64,000 nucleotides of DNA from Agromyces marinus (GTDB lineage: Bacteria; Actinomycetota; Actinomycetes; Actinomycetales; Microbacteriaceae). The DNA is taken from NCBI RefSeq assembly GCF_021442325.1, contig NZ_CP087879.1, positions 2,108,001-2,172,000 on the forward strand, in the 5' to 3' direction. This document shows positions 18,135-28,675 of the stretch, piece after piece; position 1 is the stretch's first letter; each line of letters starts with the position of its first letter. The translations under genes were made by a program, and so were the position numbers. The notes below the pieces were generated by a model that ran no database searches, was not told where the DNA came from, and saw only the letters and a program-made list of their open reading frames with translations.

Positions 18135-19898
18135 CTACGCGCCGAGCTTCAGGTTCGCTCCGGGGATGGCCGCGAGCAGGTCCTTCGTGTACTGCTCCTT
18201 GGGGTTCTCGAACACCTCGTCCGTGGTCGCGGCCTCGACGATGCGCCCCTTCTGCATCACGCAGACGTTGTCGGCGATGACGCGCACGACCGCGAGGTCG
18301 TGGGTGATGAAGAGGTACGTCAGGTCGAGTTCGCCCTGCAGGTCGGCGAGCAGGCGCAGGATCTGGGCCTGCACGAGCACGTCGAGCGCCGACACGGCCT
18401 CGTCGAGGATGACGATCTCGGGCTTCAGCGCCAGGGCGCGCGCGATCGCGATGCGCTGGCGCTGACCGCCCGAGAGCTCGTTCGGGTAGCGGCCGACGAG
18501 CGTCCGCGGCAGCGAGACCTGGTCGAGCAGCTCGAACACGCGGTCGCGACGCGATGCCCGGTCGCCGACCTTGTGCGTGGAGAGCGGCTCGGCGATGGTG
18601 TTGCCGATGTTGCGGAGCGGGTTCAGCGACCCGTACGGGTCCTGGAACACGGGCTGCATGCGGCCGCGGAGTTCGAAGAGCTCCTTGCCGCTCAGCGTCG
18701 CCAGGTTCTTCCCGCCGACCAGGATCTTGCCGCTCGTCACGTCCTCGAGCTTGAGCAGCATCTTCGCGACGGTCGACTTGCCCGATCCGGACTCGCCGAC
18801 GAGCGCCGTCGTGGTGCCCTTCGGGATCTGGAACGACACGTTGTCGACCGCGGTGAACGCCCCCGAGCCGCGGATCTTGAAGACCTTCGTGAGGTCTTCG
18901 ACCACGATCGCGGGCGCGTGGGTCAGCGCCTCCTCGTGCGCCTCGTGGCGTGCCTCCGCCGTCGCGATCAGGTCGATCGCGTCGTCGGCGGCCGCATCCG
19001 CGGCCGCGGCCGACTCGGCGGCCGTGGGGCTGCCCGTCGCCTGGATGCGGCGCGAGGCGAGGCTCGGTGCCGCCGCGACGAGTCGCTGCGTATACGGGTG
19101 CTGCGGGTTCTGGAGGATCTCGAGCGACGGGCCCGACTCGACGACCTTGCCCTTGTACATGACCACGAGCTGCTCGGCGCGCTCCGCGGCGAGGCCGAGG
19201 TCGTGCGTGATGAACAGCAGGGTCGTGCCGAGCTCGCGGGTCAGCGACTCGAGGTGGTCGAGGATGACCCGCTGCACGGTCACGTCGAGCGCCGAGGTGG
19301 GCTCGTCGGCGATCAGCAGCTGCGGGTCGGCCGAGAGGCCCATGCCGATCAGCACGCGCTGGCGCATTCCGCCGGAGAACTGGTGCGGGAACTGCTTCAG
19401 GCGCCGATCGGCGTCCTGGAGGCCCGCCTGCTTGAGGACCTCGATCGCTCGCGCGCGCACCTCTTTCCGGCCCGTCGCGATGCCGTTGGCCCTGATGCCC
19501 TCTTCCACCTGGAAGCCGATCGACCAGACCGGGTTGAGGTTGGACATCGGGTCCTGCGGCACGAAGCCGATCTTGCGACCGCGGATCTGCTCCATGTCCT
19601 TCTGGGACGTCTTGGCGAGGTCCTGTCCGTCGAGCAGGATCTGGCCGCCGGCGATGTGACCCGAACCGGGGAGCAGGTTGATGATCGCGTGCGCGGTCGT
19701 CGACTTGCCCGAGCCGGACTCGCCCACGATGGCGAGGCTCTGCCCGCGGTAGAGGGTGATGTTGACGCCGTCGACCGCGGTGACCTTGCCGGTCTGGGTG
19801 GTGAAGGCGACCTCGAGGTCCTTGATCTCGAGGAGCGGACGCTCCTGGCCGTCGGGTGTGGTGTGCTGCACGTCGGTTCCGTTCGCGGTGTTCGTCAT
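18135..19898 (-). CDS. Peptide ABC transporter, fused double ATP-binding protein (DppD-DppF type)
   Basis: 587 residues containing two complete ABC ATPase domains. The first has Walker A GESGSGKST at about 59-67, signature FSGGMRQRV and Walker B LLIADEPTSALD. After an Ala/Asp/Glu-rich linker (about 290-335), the second has Walker A near residue 370, signature LSGGQRQRI and VILDEAVSALD. Each ends with the oligopeptide/dipeptide C-terminal extension (NPQHPYTQRL; NPKEQYTKDLL). It powers import through the two permeases encoded upstream with a four-base overlap. Confidence 0.93.
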   Translation of the reverse strand: MTNTANGTDVQHTTPDGQERPLLEIKDLEVAFTTQTGKVTAVDGVNITLYRGQSLAIVGESGSGKSTTAHAIINLLPGSGHIAGGQILLDGQDLAKTSQKDMEQIRGRKIGFVPQDPMSNLNPVWSIGFQVEEGIRANGIATGRKEVRARAIEVLKQAGLQDADRRLKQFPHQFSGGMRQRVLIGMGLSADPQLLIADEPTSALDVTVQRVILDHLESLTRELGTTLLFITHDLGLAAERAEQLVVMYKGKVVESGPSLEILQNPQHPYTQRLVAAAPSLASRRIQATGSPTAAESAAAADAAADDAIDLIATAEARHEAHEEALTHAPAIVVEDLTKVFKIRGSGAFTAVDNVSFQIPKGTTTALVGESGSGKSTVAKMLLKLEDVTSGKILVGGKNLATLSGKELFELRGRMQPVFQDPYGSLNPLRNIGNTIAEPLSTHKVGDRASRRDRVFELLDQVSLPRTLVGRYPNELSGGQRQRIAIARALALKPEIVILDEAVSALDVLVQAQILRLLADLQGELDLTYLFITHDLAVVRVIADNVCVMQKGRIVEAATTDEVFENPKEQYTKDLLAAIPGANLKLGA

Positions 19899-20848
19899 CG
19901 CTGCGCCCTCGCCTTCGGGTCGAGCGCATCGCGGACGACCTCGCCGAGCATGATGAAGCTCAGCACGGTCACCGACAGCGCGATGGAGGGCAGGATCAGG
20001 GTCTGCGGGTTGGTCCGCAGGTCGACCTGGGCCTGGCTGATGTCATTGCCCCACGACATGGTCGACGAGGGCAGCCCGACACCGAGGAACGACAGGGTCG
20101 CCTCGGCGACGATCGCACCGGCGAGCGAGATGGTCGTGATGACCAGGACCGGTGCGATCGAGTTGGGCAGCACGTGCCGCAGCATGATCCGGAAGCGCGT
20201 GACGCCCACCGCGGTGGCCGCCATCACGAAGTCGGCGTTCTTGACGCGCAGGATCTCGGCCCTGAGCACACGGGCCGTCGCGGGCCACGCGAAGATGCCG
20301 ATCGCGAGGGAGATGACCCACACGTTGGCGTACTGCGAGAACACCGACATGATCACGACCGCCGCCAGGATGTAGGGGATCGAGAAGAAGATGTCGCCCA
20401 GGCGCGAGAGGACCGAGTCGATCCAGCCGCCGTAGAAGCCCGCGAGGGAACCGAAGATGATGCCGATGATCGCGACGAGCGCGGTCACGATGAGACCGAC
20501 CGACAGCGAGGTCGAGGTCCCGTAGATGATCCGCGAGTAGATGTCGCAGCCCTGGCGGTTGTAGCCGAGCACGCTGCCGTCGCCCGGACCCTGGTTGCTC
20601 AGCGAGAGCTGGCAGAACCGCGGGTCGACGCTCGTGAACAGCATCGGGAACAGCGCGACGACCACGATCAGCAGGATCAGGGCCGACGAGATCCAGAACA
20701 TGGGCCGCTTGCGCACGTCGTTCCAGGCGTCGCGCCAGAGGTTCGACGGCTTGCCCTCGGCCTTGACCGAGTCGATGGCGACGAGCGGGGTCTCTTCGAG
20801 GGGCGCGACGAAGTGCGCCTGCGTGGGTCGTGTGGTGTTACTTGGCAT
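19895..20848 (-). CDS. Peptide ABC transporter permease (DppC/OppC type)
   Basis: 317 residues. An N-terminal cytoplasmic region of about 45 residues precedes six membrane helices, the first at about 50-72 (OppC N-terminal domain). The EAA-loop motif that docks the ATPase is visible as AATAVGVTRFRIMLRHVLPN. It forms half of the transmembrane channel with the DppB-type partner, whose gene overlaps its start by 11 bases, and is followed by the fused ATPase with a four-base overlap. Substrate class (peptide against nickel or other) is inferred from the family. Confidence 0.92.
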   Translation of the reverse strand: MPSNTTRPTQAHFVAPLEETPLVAIDSVKAEGKPSNLWRDAWNDVRKRPMFWISSALILLIVVVALFPMLFTSVDPRFCQLSLSNQGPGDGSVLGYNRQGCDIYSRIIYGTSTSLSVGLIVTALVAIIGIIFGSLAGFYGGWIDSVLSRLGDIFFSIPYILAAVVIMSVFSQYANVWVISLAIGIFAWPATARVLRAEILRVKNADFVMAATAVGVTRFRIMLRHVLPNSIAPVLVITTISLAGAIVAEATLSFLGVGLPSSTMSWGNDISQAQVDLRTNPQTLILPSIALSVTVLSFIMLGEVVRDALDPKARAQR

Positions 20849-21767
20849 AGCGGATCCTCGGGTCGAGCACGGCGTACAGCAGATCCACCAGCAGGTTGAT
20901 GACGAGGTAGATCAGCACCATGACGGTCACGAACGAGACGACGGTCGGTCCCTCGCCGCGGATGATGGCCTGGTAGAGCGTCCGGCCGACGCCGGGCACG
21001 TTGAAGATGCCCTCGGTGACCGTGGCGCCGACCATGAGCACGCCGAAGTCGACCGCGATGAAGGTGACGACCGGGATCAGCGAGTTGCGCAGGATGTGCA
21101 CGGGGACGATGCGGCGGCGCGACAGGCCCTTGCTCGCGGCGGTGCGAACGAAGTCCTGGCCGTCGGTCTCGATGACCGACGCCCTCGTCAGTCGGACGAT
21201 CTGCGCATAGCTTCCGGCCGCGAGCACGATCGCGGGGAGCACGAGGTCCGCCCAGGGGGCGCCGGGACCGACGGTGGTCCGGAACCAGCCGAGCTGGATC
21301 GCGAAGATGAACTGCGCGACGAAGCCGATGACGAAGATCGGCAGCGAGATCAGGATGAGGCTCACGACGAGCGCGCTGGCGTCGAAGATCCCGCCCTTGC
21401 GCAGGCCGGAGATGAGACCGGTGAGGATGCCGCCGACCATGAGGAAGAGCGTCGAGAGCAGCGCGAGACGGAGCGTGACGGGGAACGTGTCGGCGAGGAT
21501 CTCGGAGACCGGCTGACCGGAGAACGAGACGCCGAGGTCGCCCTGGAAGATGCCGCCGAGGAAGAGCAGGTACTGCACGATGAACGGCTTGTCGAGGTTG
21601 TACCGCTCACGGACGGCCTCGAGCACTGCGGGCGGAGGGGTCTTGTCGCCGAAGAGGGCGACGACCGGGTCGCCCGGCATGGCGAAGACCATGAAGTAGA
21701 TCAGGAACGTGGTGCCGAGCAGCACAGGGATCGCCTGGAGCAGTCGGCGCGCGATGTAGCCGGCCAT
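20838..21767 (-). CDS. Peptide ABC transporter permease (DppB/OppB type)
   Basis: 309 residues starting MAGYIARRLLQAIPVLLGTT, the characteristic DppB N-terminus with the first membrane helix and the FAMPGDPV segment. Six helices overall. The EAA motif is TAASKGLSRRRIVPVHILRN. It is the channel partner of the DppC-type protein. It lies 183 bases downstream of the substrate-binding lipoprotein, with a hairpin between them (21879-21907) that probably reduces transcription into the permease genes, as is usual for this operon type. Confidence 0.92.
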   Translation of the reverse strand: MAGYIARRLLQAIPVLLGTTFLIYFMVFAMPGDPVVALFGDKTPPPAVLEAVRERYNLDKPFIVQYLLFLGGIFQGDLGVSFSGQPVSEILADTFPVTLRLALLSTLFLMVGGILTGLISGLRKGGIFDASALVVSLILISLPIFVIGFVAQFIFAIQLGWFRTTVGPGAPWADLVLPAIVLAAGSYAQIVRLTRASVIETDGQDFVRTAASKGLSRRRIVPVHILRNSLIPVVTFIAVDFGVLMVGATVTEGIFNVPGVGRTLYQAIIRGEGPTVVSFVTVMVLIYLVINLLVDLLYAVLDPRIRYAK

Positions 21768-21878
21768 GGATCAGGCCCCGCGATCTGCGTGTGTTGACAT
21801 GTTGGAATGAACCTCACCGATATGGGAGTGCGCACGCACGATGTTACGCGCCTCGGCACACCCCGGAAACGTGGGAAT

Positions 21879-21907
21879 GGGGCGGCGATCCACCGGACCG
21901 CCGCCCC
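21879..21907 (-). terminator. Intra-operon hairpin between the binding protein and permease genes
   Basis: GGGGCGGCG (21879-21887) pairs perfectly with CGCCGCCCC (21899-21907), 11-base loop, just after the binding-protein gene. Likely a partial terminator or mRNA-stabilising stem that gives more binding protein than permease. Confidence 0.65.
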
Positions 21908-21950
21908 ACGGCGTCAGAGAGTCTAACCCCCTGACGACCCTGACCGAGAA

Positions 21951-23570
21951 TTACTCGCTCTTGGTCACCTGGTAGTACAGGGGCACCGAGTTCCAGCCGT
22001 ACTCGACGTTCTCCACCTGCTCACCCCACGCGCCGTTCACGGTCGAGTACCACAGCGGGATCGCGGGGAGGTCCTCGAAGAGGATCTCCTGCGCCTGCTG
22101 GAACTTCTCGATGCCCGCCTCGACCTCGGTCTCAGCGAGACCCTCCGAGATGAGGGAGTCGAACTCGGGGTTCGAGTAGTCGCCGTCGTTCGAGCCCGCG
22201 CCGGTCACGTAGATCGGTCCGAGGAAGTTCGACATCGACGGGTAGTCCGCCTGCCAGCCGGTCCGGAAGCCGGTCTGGATGGCCCGGTCGGTGATCGAGG
22301 TGCGGAACTCGGCGAACGTCGGGTACGGAGCACCCGAAGCGTCGATGCCGAGCTCGTTCTTGATCTGGTTGGTGACCGCGTCGACCCAGCCCTGGTGTCC
22401 GCCATCGGCGTTGTAGCCGATCTGGAAGGAGCCCGACCAGGGGCTGATCGCGTCGGCCTCGGCCCACAGTTCCTTGGCCAGCTCGGGGTCGTACTCGAGG
22501 ACCTCGCTGCCCGGGATGTCCTCCGAGTAGCCGTCGACGACGGGCGACGTGAAGTCGTGCGCCGGGGTGCGGGTGCCCGAGAAGATCACGTCGGTGACCT
22601 CTTCGCGGTTGATCGCGTGCGAGATCGCGGCGCGACGGAGCTTGCCCTCTTCGCCGCCGAAGTGCTCGAGGCGGTCCGGCACGACGAACGACTGGAAGAT
22701 CGCGGCACCCTGCGTGACGGAACGGTCGCCGAACTCGTCCTGGAAGGTCGAGAGCGCGCTGTCCGGGATGGCGTCGAGCACGTCGAGGTTGCCACCCTGC
22801 AGGTCGGCGTAGGCCGCATCCTGCGTCGCGTAGAAGATGATCGAGAGCCCGCCGTTGACGGCCGCGCGGCCACCCTCGTAGCCCTCGTTCTTCACGAGGT
22901 CGATGCGCTCGTTGTGCTTCCAGGCGCCCTCGCCGTCGAGCATGTAGGGGCCGTTGCCGATCGGGTTCTCACCGAAGGCCTCGAGGTCCTCCCACGCCGC
23001 CTCGGGCAGCGGGAAGAACGCCGAGTAGCCCAGGCGCAGCGGGAAGTCGGACTCCGGCTGCTTGAGGGTCACGGTGAAGGTCGTGTCGTCGACGACCTCG
23101 AGGCCCGACAGCTCGTCGACGTTCTCGTCGTAGCTGAAGCCCTCGATCGAGTCGAAGAAGTAGCTCGAGAGCTGCGCGTTGTCGAGCGCGGCACCGTAGT
23201 TCCAGGCCTTCACGAACGACTCGGCGGTCACCGGCTCGTCGTTGGTGAAGGTCTGGCCTTCCTTGATCTTGATCGTGTAGGTCTGCGAGTCCTCGGTCTC
23301 GATCGACTCGGCCATGTCGTTGACCGCGGAGCCCGAGCCGTCGTAGTACACCAGGCCGGCGAAGATCGAGTCGAGGATCTTGCCGCCACCGGTCTCGTTG
23401 GTGTTGGTGGGGATGAGCGGGTTCTGGGGCTCGGAGCCGTTCGTCGTGATGACGGCGGTCGCGTCGCCCTCGGGCGCTGCGGGCTCGTTGCTGGACGAGC
23501 AGCCCGCGAGCGTGAGCGCCCCGGCAGCCGCAAGAGCAATGGCGCCGACGCCGATTCTCTTGATCTTCAA
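21951..23570 (-). CDS. Peptide ABC transporter substrate-binding lipoprotein (SBP family 5)
   Basis: 539 residues. The start is a TTG with a perfect AGGAGGA four bases upstream; an ATG further up has no such site. A lipoprotein signal with lipobox LTLAGC (Cys near residue 24) leads to the family 5 extracellular solute-binding fold: NPLIPTNTNETGG, KIKEGQTFTNDEPVTAESFV, and a C-terminal PAIPLWYSTVNGAW region. It captures oligopeptides outside the membrane and delivers them to the DppBC channel. First gene of the operon, separated from the permeases by a hairpin. Confidence 0.93.
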   Translation of the reverse strand: MKIKRIGVGAIALAAAGALTLAGCSSSNEPAAPEGDATAVITTNGSEPQNPLIPTNTNETGGGKILDSIFAGLVYYDGSGSAVNDMAESIETEDSQTYTIKIKEGQTFTNDEPVTAESFVKAWNYGAALDNAQLSSYFFDSIEGFSYDENVDELSGLEVVDDTTFTVTLKQPESDFPLRLGYSAFFPLPEAAWEDLEAFGENPIGNGPYMLDGEGAWKHNERIDLVKNEGYEGGRAAVNGGLSIIFYATQDAAYADLQGGNLDVLDAIPDSALSTFQDEFGDRSVTQGAAIFQSFVVPDRLEHFGGEEGKLRRAAISHAINREEVTDVIFSGTRTPAHDFTSPVVDGYSEDIPGSEVLEYDPELAKELWAEADAISPWSGSFQIGYNADGGHQGWVDAVTNQIKNELGIDASGAPYPTFAEFRTSITDRAIQTGFRTGWQADYPSMSNFLGPIYVTGAGSNDGDYSNPEFDSLISEGLAETEVEAGIEKFQQAQEILFEDLPAIPLWYSTVNGAWGEQVENVEYGWNSVPLYYQVTKSE

Positions 23571-23783
23571 TGTTCCTCCTGTGAGATGAGCGCGCGACTG
23601 CACGACTCGTGGTCGAGCAGGGGGCGCTGGTAGGTGGAATCGAGACTAATCCTGGGCTGGTGCCGAACAAACTTCACGGGCGAACCGTTACCGAGGCGCA
23701 ATCTTGCGAGGAGCGTGTGCGCAGATGCGCACCCCGCGACGCAGGTTTCTTGCGCCCGACGCACGCGTGCGAGGATCGGATGC

Positions 23784-24551
23784 ATGCCCACGGCACCGCG
23801 CAGGCTGCGGATCGAGATCGCGATCGTGCTCGCGCTCTCGCTCGGCGCGTCCGCCGTGTACTCGATCGTGGCGATCATCGCGCGCCTGACCGACGAGCGC
23901 CCGCTCGGGCAGCAGTCGGCCGCGCTCAACCAGTCCCGCTCATCGCGCGAATGGCTCGACCTGACCTACCAGCTCCTGGACGTCGTGTTCGGCGTGGCCG
24001 TCGTCGCACTCGTCCTGTACCTGCTCTGGCAGCCCGGGAGGAGTCCGTTCCGTCGGATCGGGCTCGACCTGACCAGGCCCGGACGGGACGCGGCATCCGG
24101 ACTGCTGCTCGCGGCCGCCATCGGCATCCCCGGCCTCGCGCTCTACGCGGTCGGCCGCACGCTCGGGTTCACGGTCGCGATCGTGCCGCAGTCGCTCGAC
24201 GCGTTCTGGTGGACCGTGCCCCTGCTCGTGCTCGCGGCGCTGAAGGCCGCGCTCGTCGAGGAGGTCATCGCGGTGGGCTACCTGTTCACGCGACTCCGCG
24301 AGCTCGGGGTGGGTCCGTGGGCGACGATCGTCTCGAGCGCGCTGCTGCGCGGCAGCTACCACCTCTACCAGGGGTTCGGCGGCTTCATCGGCAACGCGGT
24401 GATGGGCGTGGTGTTCGGCTGGGCCTACACGCGCTGGGGGCGCACGATGCCGCTGGTCATCGCGCACTGGCTGCTCGACATCGTCTCGTTCGTGGGCTAC
24501 CCGCTCGCGCTCGGCTGGTGGCCCGAGCTGTTCGCTCCCCCGGCCGACTGA
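23784..24551 (+). CDS. CPBP family intramembrane metalloprotease
   Basis: 255 residues with about seven hydrophobic helices. The CPBP (Abi/CAAX protease-like) motifs are in place: the Glu-Glu pair in LVEEVIAVGYLF, the histidine in LLRGSYHLYQG, and IAHWLLDIVSF with the last metal-ligand histidine. Family members cleave within membranes in prenyl-protein processing, bacteriocin immunity or unknown pathways. The ATG at 23784 sits just before the first helix; upstream reading is intergenic. Its 3' end overlaps the convergent hypothetical gene by 55 bases. Confidence 0.85.
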   Translation: MPTAPRRLRIEIAIVLALSLGASAVYSIVAIIARLTDERPLGQQSAALNQSRSSREWLDLTYQLLDVVFGVAVVALVLYLLWQPGRSPFRRIGLDLTRPGRDAASGLLLAAAIGIPGLALYAVGRTLGFTVAIVPQSLDAFWWTVPLLVLAALKAALVEEVIAVGYLFTRLRELGVGPWATIVSSALLRGSYHLYQGFGGFIGNAVMGVVFGWAYTRWGRTMPLVIAHWLLDIVSFVGYPLALGWWPELFAPPAD

Positions 24552-24985
24552 GCCTGCCCCGCGGGCGCCGGTCGCGCGACCGGCTGCGAGGCCGGCGACG
24601 GATGCCGCGGGCGCACCGCCTGCGGCGTGTGACGCGAACCTGCGAGCGCCGTGACCGTCGCGGGCATGGGCGGCAGGGCCTCCTCCGGCGGTTCGACGCG
24701 CAGGTCGGAGTCGGCCGCGCGCACGAGTGCGCCGTCGATCCAGCTGCGTCTGCCCGGGGTGCACACGGTCGAGAAGGTGTCTGCGCCGCCGTAGTAGCCG
24801 CCGCGGGACAGGTCGCTGAACGACTCCGCGCGGCGGAGCGCGTCGGCCAGTTCCGGGTTGCGCCGCTGGAGCATTCCGGCGCGTTGCTCGAGCCCCGACA
24901 TCCGGGAGGCGCCGAGCGTGCAGCCGACCATGACGCCCGCGAACGCGATCGTCGCGAGCAGGCCGAGCAGGTCGTTCGAGATCAT
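24497..24985 (-). CDS. Hypothetical single-pass membrane protein with proline/alanine-rich tail
   Basis: 162 residues. One N-terminal membrane helix (about 5-26) is followed by a short structured part (ELADALRRAESFSDLSRGGYYGG) and a low-complexity tail rich in Ala, Pro, Ser and Gln. I do not recognise a family. The N-terminal two thirds looks like a real gene in codon usage. The final residues overlap the convergent CPBP gene antisense by 55 bases, so the tail is constrained by that gene. Confidence 0.6.
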   Translation of the reverse strand: MISNDLLGLLATIAFAGVMVGCTLGASRMSGLEQRAGMLQRRNPELADALRRAESFSDLSRGGYYGGADTFSTVCTPGRRSWIDGALVRAADSDLRVEPPEEALPPMPATVTALAGSRHTPQAVRPRHPSPASQPVARPAPAGQAQSAGGANSSGHQPSASG

Positions 24986-25123
24986 GCGGCCCCCCTGGCA
25001 TGCGAGAGATCCTCAGTGTACTCCCGGGCCGATCAAGCGGGACCCCCCGGATGCCGCGGCATCCGCTCGCCCGCACCATGGCCATGGTCGCCGCTGGGCG
25101 ACCGAGAGGAAGCAGGGAGAACC

Positions 25124-25315
25124 ATGGACCTCGCACACGCCGTCAACGCCGGGGGGCTCGCCGCCCGCCGCACCGATCACCGCTTCACCGCCGACGAGGC
25201 GGAGATCCGCGCGGCCGAGGAGCGGGCGCTGCGTCGCCGAGCGGCCGCGGTCGAGGCGCGCCCCGCACTCCCATATGCGCAGCGCGGGCGCCACGCGGCG
25301 CCGCGGACGGCCTGA
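25124..25315 (+). CDS. Small hypothetical protein (63 residues)
   Basis: Begins MDLAHAVNAGGLAARRTDHR after GCAGGGA, a plausible Shine-Dalgarno. The body is charged and helical (TADEAEIRAAEERALRRRAAA). No domain recognised. The start and ribosome-binding site argue for translation. It ends 35 bases before the convergent gcvP stop and is preceded by a GGATGCC-GGCATCC palindrome near 25050. Similar short arginine/alanine-rich helical proteins are common in Microbacteriaceae, but this one could be non-coding. Confidence 0.5.
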   Translation: MDLAHAVNAGGLAARRTDHRFTADEAEIRAAEERALRRRAAAVEARPALPYAQRGRHAAPRTA

Positions 25316-25350
25316 CGGCCGCCCGCGACGAACCGACGGGCGACGCCGCC

Positions 25351-28242
25351 CTACGCGAACGCCTCGATCGGCGGGCAGGCGCACACCAGGTTGCGGTCGC
25401 CGTACGCCTGGTCGATGCGGCGCACGGGCGCCCAGTACTTGTTCCGCACGAGCGAGTGCACGGGGTACACCGCCTGCTCGCGCGTGTAGGGGTGCGTCCA
25501 CTCGCCCGCGATGACCGACTCCGCGGTGTGCGGGGCGCCCCGCAGCGGGTTGTCCTCGGCCGGCCACTCGCCGCGGCCGACGGCGTCGGCCTCGGCCCTG
25601 ATCTGGATCATGGCCTCGACGAACCGGTCGAGTTCGGCCAGGTCCTCCGACTCGGTCGGTTCGACCATGAGCGTGCCCGCGACCGGGAACGACATGGTCG
25701 GAGCGTGGAAGCCGTAGTCGATGAGGCGCTTGGCGACGTCGTCGACCGTGACGCCGGTCTCGGCGGTCAGCGGGCGCAGGTCGAGGATGCACTCGTGCGC
25801 GACGAGCCCGTTCTCGCCCGTGTAGAGCACCGGGAAGTGATCGCGCAGGCGCGTCGCGACGTAGTTCGCGGCGAGCACCGCGGTCGCGGTCGCCTGCTTC
25901 AGCCCCTCGGCGCCCATCATGCGCACGTACGCCCACGAGATCGGCAGGATCGAGGGGCTCCCGTACGGCGCCGCCGACACCGGCCCTCCGCCGTGCTCGA
26001 CGCCGCCGGCGTGGCTGGTGCGCTGCGCCATCGGGTGGCCCGGGAGGAACGGCGCGAGGTGCGCCTTCGCCGCGACCGGTCCGACGCCCGGGCCGCCGCC
26101 GCCGTGCGGGATGCAGAACGTCTTGTGCAGGTTCAGGTGCGAGACGTCGCCGCCGACGTCGCCGAAGCGCGCGAAGCCGAGCAGGGCGTTGAGGTTGGCA
26201 CCGTCGATGTACACCTGGCCGCCCGCGTCGTGCACGGCGCGGGTGATGTCCTTCACGTCGTGCTCGTACACGCCGTGCGTGGACGGGTAGGTGATCATGA
26301 GCGCGGCGATGTGCTCGGCGTTCGCGGCGATCTTCGCGCGCAGGTCGTCGAGGTCGACGTTGCCGAGTTCGTCGCACGCCACGACGACCACGCGCATGCC
26401 CGCGAGCACCGCCGACGCGGCGTTCGTGCCGTGCGCGCTCGACGGGATCAGGCACACGTCGCGCTCGATGTCGCCGTTCGCGAGGTGGTAGCCGCGGATC
26501 GCGAGCAGTCCCGCGAGTTCGCCCTGCGAGCCCGCGTTGGGCTGCAGCGACACGGTGTCGTAGCCGGTGACCTCGGCGAGCCAGCTCTCGAGCTGTTCGA
26601 CCAGGCCGAGCGAGCCGACGACGTCGGCCTCGGGCGCGAACGGGTGCAGGTTCGCGAATTCGGGCCACGTGACGGCCTGCATCTCGGTCGCCGCGTTGAG
26701 CTTCATGGTGCACGAGCCGAGCGGGATCATGCCGCGGTCGAGCGCGTAGTCGCGGTCGGCGAGCGTCTTGAGGTACCGCATCATCTGCGTCTCGGACTGG
26801 TGGGTGTTGAACACGGGGTGCTCGAGGTACGGGGTCGTGCGGCGCAGCGTCTCGGGGAGCGCGGTCGGCAGCGGCGCCACCCAGCCGAAGTCGCGCGAGT
26901 CGGGTCCGCCGAAGGCGCGCGCGACCGTGTGCAGGTCGGATGCCGTCGTGGTCTCGTCGACCGCGACCTGCACGGTCGAGTCGTCCGCCTGCCACAGGTG
27001 GATGCCGAGCTCGCGGGCGCGGTCGACGACCTCGGCCGCGGTCCCGGGCACGCGCACCCGGATCGTGTCGAAGTAGGCGTCGTGCACGAGTTCGAGACCG
27101 GCGTCCTCGAGCCAGCCCGCGAGGAGCCTGGCGTGGCCGGCGGCCCGGGTGGCGATGTGACGGATGCCGCGCGGCCCGTGGTACACGGCGTACATCGACG
27201 CCATGACGGCCAGCAGCACCTGCGCCGTGCAGATGTTCGACGTCGCCTTCTCGCGGCGGATGTGCTGTTCACGGGCCTGGAGGCTGAGCCGGTACGCGGC
27301 ATGTCCCGCGGCATCCTGCGAGACGCCGACGAGGCGCCCCGGGAGCTGACGCTCGAGGCCCTTCCGGACGGCCATGTAGCCGGCGTGGGGTCCGCCGAAG
27401 CCCATGGGCACGCCGAAGCGCTGCGAGGTGCCGACCGCGACATCCGCCCCCAGTTCGCCGGGGCTCGTGATGAGCGCCAGCGCGAGCAGGTCGGCCGCGA
27501 CGACCGCGAGCGCGCCCTGCGCCTTCGAGGCGGCGATGACGGATGCCGGGTCCCAGACCCGGCCGGACGCGCCCGGGTACTGCACGAAGAGCCCGAAGTG
27601 GTCGCCGAGCTCGGCGACATCCGTCGTCTCATCGAGGTCGGCGACGACGAGTTCGACGCCGACGGCCTCGGCCCGCGAGACGAGCAGCGCGTGCGTCTGG
27701 GGCAGCGCGTCGGCGTCGACGACGAACCGGTTGGTCTTCGCCTTCGAGGCGCGGCGCGCGAGCAGCATGCCCTCGACCACGGCCGTGCCCTCGTCGAGCA
27801 TCGACGCGTTCGCGGTGTCGAGCCCGGTCAGGTCGGTCACCATCGTCTGGAAGTTGATGAGCGCCTCGAGGCGGCCCTGGCTGATCTCGGGCTGGTACGG
27901 GGTGTAGGCCGTGTACCAGCTCGGGTTCTCGAGCACGTTGCGCTGGATCACCGCGGGCGTGATCGTGCCCGAGTAGCCGAGGCCGATCATCGAGGTGCGA
28001 ACCGTGTTCGCGTCGGCGAGCGCGCGCAGTTCGGCGAGCGCCTCGCGCTCGGTCGCCGCGTCGGGGATCGCCGAGTCGAGCACCTCGTGCATGCGGATCG
28101 CGCTCGGCACCGCCGCATCCATGAGTGCGTCGAGCGTGTCGTAGCCGAGCGCGGCGAGCATCCACTCGTGGTCGCGCGGGGTCGTGCCGATGTGGCGGCG
28201 CCCGAAGGCGTCGACGTCGAAGGCCGTGGAGGTGCTGGTCAT
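25351..28242 (-). CDS. gcvP: Glycine dehydrogenase (aminomethyl-transferring), P protein
   Basis: 963 residues, the full-length homodimeric P protein. The N-terminal half starts [17 protein letters not shown]. The C-terminal half carries the pyridoxal-phosphate lysine in [16 protein letters not shown] and the preceding [10 protein letters not shown]. It decarboxylates glycine and loads the aminomethyl group on the lipoyl arm of GcvH. Last gene of gcvT-gcvH-gcvP, 19 bases after gcvH, all under the glycine riboswitch. No truncation or missing motif is seen. Confidence 0.97.
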   Translation of the reverse strand: MTSTSTAFDVDAFGRRHIGTTPRDHEWMLAALGYDTLDALMDAAVPSAIRMHEVLDSAIPDAATEREALAELRALADANTVRTSMIGLGYSGTITPAVIQRNVLENPSWYTAYTPYQPEISQGRLEALINFQTMVTDLTGLDTANASMLDEGTAVVEGMLLARRASKAKTNRFVVDADALPQTHALLVSRAEAVGVELVVADLDETTDVAELGDHFGLFVQYPGASGRVWDPASVIAASKAQGALAVVAADLLALALITSPGELGADVAVGTSQRFGVPMGFGGPHAGYMAVRKGLERQLPGRLVGVSQDAAGHAAYRLSLQAREQHIRREKATSNICTAQVLLAVMASMYAVYHGPRGIRHIATRAAGHARLLAGWLEDAGLELVHDAYFDTIRVRVPGTAAEVVDRARELGIHLWQADDSTVQVAVDETTTASDLHTVARAFGGPDSRDFGWVAPLPTALPETLRRTTPYLEHPVFNTHQSETQMMRYLKTLADRDYALDRGMIPLGSCTMKLNAATEMQAVTWPEFANLHPFAPEADVVGSLGLVEQLESWLAEVTGYDTVSLQPNAGSQGELAGLLAIRGYHLANGDIERDVCLIPSSAHGTNAASAVLAGMRVVVVACDELGNVDLDDLRAKIAANAEHIAALMITYPSTHGVYEHDVKDITRAVHDAGGQVYIDGANLNALLGFARFGDVGGDVSHLNLHKTFCIPHGGGGPGVGPVAAKAHLAPFLPGHPMAQRTSHAGGVEHGGGPVSAAPYGSPSILPISWAYVRMMGAEGLKQATATAVLAANYVATRLRDHFPVLYTGENGLVAHECILDLRPLTAETGVTVDDVAKRLIDYGFHAPTMSFPVAGTLMVEPTESEDLAELDRFVEAMIQIRAEADAVGRGEWPAEDNPLRGAPHTAESVIAGEWTHPYTREQAVYPVHSLVRNKYWAPVRRIDQAYGDRNLVCACPPIEAFA

Positions 28243-28261
28243 CGTCTTCCTTCGGGTGGGA

Positions 28262-28633
28262 CTACTCGCCCGTGAGGGCGCGGTACTCGTCGTGGCTGAG
28301 CATGGCCGGCAGCGACGCGGTCGTCACCTTGATGAGCCAGCCCTGCCCGAACGGGTCGCTGTTGACGAGCTCGGGCTGGTCGATGACGGCCTGGTTCGAC
28401 TCGACGACCTCGCCGTCGACGGGCGCGAACAGTTCGCCGACCGACTTGGTCGACTCGATCTCGCCGACGACCGTTCCGGCGACGACGCTGCTACCGGCGT
28501 CGGGCAGGTCGACGTAGACGACGTCGCCGAGCTTCTCGGCGGCGTAGTCGGTGATGCCGATGGTGACGGTGTCGCCGTCGACCTTCACCCACTCGTGCTC
28601 TTCGGTGTACTGCAGTTCGCTGCGGTCGGTCAT
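28262..28633 (-). CDS. gcvH: Glycine cleavage system H protein
   Basis: 123 residues, standard size. The lipoyl-lysine site is in [20 protein letters not shown]. The N-terminal [21 protein letters not shown] and the C-terminal GQGWLIKVT are typical. It shuttles the methylamine group between GcvP and GcvT and transfers reducing equivalents to dihydrolipoamide dehydrogenase. It sits between gcvT (42-base gap) and gcvP (19-base gap) in the operon. Confidence 0.97.
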   Translation of the reverse strand: MTDRSELQYTEEHEWVKVDGDTVTIGITDYAAEKLGDVVYVDLPDAGSSVVAGTVVGEIESTKSVGELFAPVDGEVVESNQAVIDQPELVNSDPFGQGWLIKVTTASLPAMLSHDEYRALTGE

Positions 28634-28675
28634 GGGTGCTCCTCGTGCTCGGTGGTTCGGTGGCTGGGGCGGCGT

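Noticed and set aside
18950..19020. Ala/Asp linker in the double ATPase as evidence of a gene fusion error or frameshift
   Set aside because: Both halves are in one frame and complete, and fused DppD-DppF ATPases are normal in actinobacteria.
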